DNA of 64,000 bases from Streptomyces sp. NBC_01803 (GTDB lineage Bacteria; Actinomycetota; Actinomycetes; Streptomycetales; Streptomycetaceae). The DNA is taken from positions 2,936,501-3,000,500 of the forward strand of contig NZ_CP109073.1 in NCBI RefSeq assembly GCF_035917415.1. Reading direction: 5' to 3'. Made by a program: the position numbers and the translations under genes. The notes below the pieces were generated by a model. It did not search any database. It had not been told where the DNA came from and worked only from the letters and a program-made list of their open reading frames with translations. Shown here in pieces: positions 62,251 through 64,000 of this stretch (position 1 is the stretch's first letter; every line of letters starts with the position of its first letter).

Positions 62251-63255
62251 CTACATTTCAACGCCCGCTCGCAGTAGCGCACGAACCAATACATCGTCAT
62301 GTTCAGCATTCTGCCATTGAACGATCTCGCAAAGAGAAGTGTTTCCCCGCTCAGAGGGTGACGAATTGAAGGAAAGCACCGCCTGAGAGAGCGATGCATT
62401 GGTGACGAGCACGACGGGAAGTACTGACGATTCAAACCGGGCCCTCACCATTTCAAGATCAGCTTGCCCGAACTGCCTATGGCGACGATACTTCACCTCG
62501 ACCCCAACGAGTCCCTTCTCGCCGCCAACACGAAAATCATATCCACGATCACCATCTTCTCGGGCCACTGGAAAGTCCCACTGGAGAAGTGAACGGTGGA
62601 TCGCTTTCTCATATCGAGCCGCATTAGCCTGGGGAGAGCCGGCCAAAGCGAGCGCCTCCGTAACCCGACGGGCAGCCAAAATATAGGAAATCGCCGCCTC
62701 TGCAGTAAGGTACACATCTCTGCCGTGAGCAACGTGATTACGCAACTCCCTGAGGTCGTGAGCATTACGCACAAGGTCGTCCGGAAGTAGGCCCGTACGC
62801 GCCGCCTCTAGAAGCATAGAGTCGGCATGGTGAGCGCGCATAGAGGAGATCGGCAGCGCCGCCGAAAGAGCGTTCTCCAACTCCCGCCATGCACCCATAA
62901 CAGCAACAATGGGGGCGGATTGAGCGATTGGGAGCAGCTCGTCAAATTCTCTACTTGCTCGGCCTGAATCCCGAGAAGCATCCGGGGCATTTCCTTCAGA
63001 TTGAACGTCTTCGGAAATTACCGGCTCCCCGGCGCCCCTCTCGATGTCAGCGGCGATCTCGCCTTCAATTTCCGCCGCTTCTCCGGCGATAGCGTCTGCC
63101 TGTTTTTGGAAAGTGAGGCCACCCAAGGGAGTTTCGACGGATTCAACCCTTCCCGTTAATGCCGCAAGCTGCTTCCGGAAAACGATGCCCAGCACCAACA
63201 CGATGCTTGGCCATATGAGAGCTCGGATGTACTCAAGGAGTAGCCGCCAGTCCAC
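62251..63255 (-). CDS. Membrane-anchored HEPN plus PD-(D/E)XK nuclease-like protein
   Basis: The 334-residue product from GTG 63255 (VDWRLLLEYIRALIWPSIVL). A membrane helix spans about 9-26. An acidic linker leads to a DUF4145/HEPN-like helical domain (about 105-205) with RNHVAH at 172-177, the Rx4H active-site motif of HEPN ribonucleases. A C-terminal alpha/beta domain has YDFRVGGEKG and VGVEVKYRR: Asp240, Glu253 and Lys255 fit a PD-(D/E)XK nuclease core. The gene is clearly AT-richer than its neighbours. A perfect palindrome lies directly upstream. Context (cargo end of an AICE) and domain mix suggest a defence effector. No homolog was searched. Confidence 0.7.
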   Translation of the reverse strand: MDWRLLLEYIRALIWPSIVLVLGIVFRKQLAALTGRVESVETPLGGLTFQKQADAIAGEAAEIEGEIAADIERGAGEPVISEDVQSEGNAPDASRDSGRASREFDELLPIAQSAPIVAVMGAWRELENALSAALPISSMRAHHADSMLLEAARTGLLPDDLVRNAHDLRELRNHVAHGRDVYLTAEAAISYILAARRVTEALALAGSPQANAARYEKAIHRSLLQWDFPVAREDGDRGYDFRVGGEKGLVGVEVKYRRHRQFGQADLEMVRARFESSVLPVVLVTNASLSQAVLSFNSSPSERGNTSLCEIVQWQNAEHDDVLVRALLRAGVEM

Positions 63256-63263
63256 CCGTGCAT

Positions 63264-63281
63264 CATGTCATAGGTGACATG
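63264..63281 (-). promoter_or_regulatory. Palindrome over the start region of the HEPN-nuclease gene
   Basis: CATGTCA-tagg-TGACATG is a perfect 7-bp inverted repeat 9 bp before the GTG start. It contains TATGAC, a possible -10 box on the minus strand. A protein bound here would block transcription. Confidence 0.55.
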
Positions 63282-63542
63282 GCGGTATAGGCCTGATCAA
63301 GGATCCACCGCTCAATCCCGCAACCGTAGTTCGCTCACGTAGGGCACGGGGCCATGAGAGGCCCGTCCACGGTTCCTGTGACAGGTCGCAGCGGTGTCTG
63401 ACGCGCCCCCGTGTACGGTGATGCGTGCCAGGACGGGCGGGGAACCACGCGCAACGGCAGGGACGACGCAGTGCGCCGGCGCCGCAATCATGGCGACGTT
63501 CGCACAACTCAGCTGTCATTCATAGGCCACTTCATACAGTGA

Positions 63543-63636
63543 TTCCCGAGCTGAGAGCGCGAGTTCTATTCTCCTCACCCACTCCAAGCGTCGAAGCCCA
63601 GGCCAAGGAGATAATCCCGAACCTGGGCCGTTGTGT
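63543..63636. repeat. Diverged copy of the tRNA-Gly 3' half and following hairpin
   Basis: Compared by eye with 52840-52933 it aligns without gaps over 94 bp at about 79 identities, covering the anticodon loop to the 3' end of tRNA-Gly and the hairpin next to int. The 5' half of a tRNA is absent. The changes hit paired positions, so it is a decayed attachment site. Bases 63282-63542 to its left contain no clear gene. Confidence 0.85.
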
Positions 63637-63699
63637 CTGTAGCCCGTCTCAGCCCGCGCATGCTTGTTGCATGCCCGATGGGTGGGCGTCTTTTCACTG

Positions 63700-63945
63700 C
63701 GCCCGCACCGGGCTCAATGTCGGCCCCCAGCTCCCGCTGTCGCTCGCGATTGGGGGTGATGGTAGATTACCGGGCCTTCTCCGAGAACTGCCCCGCACAG
63801 ACCGTCATGTCCTTCAGGTCGCCCCGCTCTCCGTCGAGAGCATGTGACCGGTATGCCGCAGGTCATACAACCGGAAGTCCTCCGGCAACCCGACTTTTCG
63901 CCTGAGCCGCCACTTCCGCCCGAAAGTGGACGCCGGGACGGCATG
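63700..63945 (-). pseudogene. Decayed integrase C-terminus
   Basis: The minus strand reads STFGRKWRLRRKVGLPEDFR, then LYDLRHTGHMLSTESGAT, matching the C-terminal catalytic part of the int gene at 53 kb. A frameshift follows and then a stop interrupts KDMTVCAGQFSEKAR. It is oriented relative to the tRNA copy just as int is to tRNA-Gly. Similarity ends abruptly near 63945, so something else was inserted or deleted there. The last 55 bases of the window are unassigned; ATG 63974 opens a frame off the edge. Confidence 0.8.
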
Positions 63946-64000
63946 TCCTGCTACCCCATGAATAACCCTGACCATGCCCAACCGCAACCCCGACTGGACA

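Larger units (their letters stand above)
52840..63636. mobile_element. Integrated pSAM2-like element (AICE) in tRNA-Gly
   Basis: An actinomycete integrative and conjugative element of the pSAM2 type is inserted at the 3' half of tRNA-Gly. The backbone is present: tyrosine integrase, Xis, RepSA-type initiator, Spd-like membrane gene, FtsK/TraB translocase, small conserved genes and a divergent GntR (KorSA-like) repressor. Cargo follows: small-gene cluster, XRE regulator, Nudix hydrolase and HEPN-nuclease-like gene. The right boundary is uncertain. The only tRNA-like copy (63543-63636) is diverged at about 15 of 94 positions, so it is a relic rather than a clean attR. The element may be immobile. 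Confidence 0.8.

Overview
The window is high-GC actinobacterial chromosome, almost certainly Streptomyces or a close relative. This rests on extreme third-position GC, frequent GTG starts, an HspR-type dnaK-grpE-dnaJ-hspR operon with HAIR boxes, PASTA-less PknB-like kinases, a class F sortase, a perfect actinomycete parS site beside fbaA, and an integrated pSAM2-type element (AICE). About 52 kb of core chromosome is followed by about 11 kb of integrated element.

Layout of the core. 1-7 kb: a minus-strand purine block (purD, a protease-like membrane protein, an N,N-dimethylformamidase-like protein, purC), with a pentapeptide-repeat gene at the left edge and a decayed nucleotidyltransferase gene. 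7-10.5 kb: a SLATT-like membrane protein, a hypothetical gene, then a GntR regulator divergent from a DJ-1/PfpI-MarR pair. 10.9-15.3 kb: two tandem transmembrane Ser/Thr kinases with matching extracellular domains. 15.3-17.5 kb: purA and a diacylglycerol-kinase-like gene, divergent. 17.5-20.9 kb: a 241-bp tandem duplication, a broken secreted-protein gene, an intact anchored secreted protein and a class F sortase with a very long basic N-terminus. 21.3-26.8 kb: DUF3151, fbaA, parS, pyrE, an aldose-epimerase-like gene, a SRPBCC gene, a spermidine-synthase-like gene that has lost its catalytic half, and DUF2617. 27-33.8 kb: a five-gene peptide ABC importer. 34-45 kb: the heat-shock block (YbjN, thiamine-binding protein, clpB; later hspR, dnaJ, grpE, dnaK) with two exact HspR boxes, plus a secreted trypsin-like protease and a PAP2 phosphatase. 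44.4-52.5 kb: a PP2C-phosphatase remnant, a PGRP amidase, an F420-reductase-like gene, an LCP protein, an FMN reductase, an EtfD-type iron-sulfur protein, a Yip1-like protein, DUF3574 and dcd.

The element. A tRNA-Gly(CCC) at 52.8 kb is the attachment site. Next to it, on the minus strand, lie int, xis, repSA, a DUF2637/Spd-like membrane gene, an FtsK/TraB translocase and two small conserved genes. A divergent GntR (KorSA-like) repressor follows across an operator-rich gap, then a non-coding stretch rich in hairpins, a three-gene cluster of tiny ORFs, and an XRE regulator with a Nudix hydrolase. The cargo end carries an AT-richer gene for a membrane-anchored HEPN plus PD-(D/E)XK nuclease-like protein, a good candidate defence effector. 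Right of it is a diverged copy of the tRNA 3' half followed by a frameshifted integrase end, the relic of another related element.

Several loci are visibly decaying: the nucleotidyltransferase, an XRE-type regulator, a secreted-protein tail, the PP2C remnant, the aminopropyltransferase and the relic integrase. All calls come from reading the sequence and translations without database searches. Family names are from memory of conserved motifs and gene neighbourhoods.
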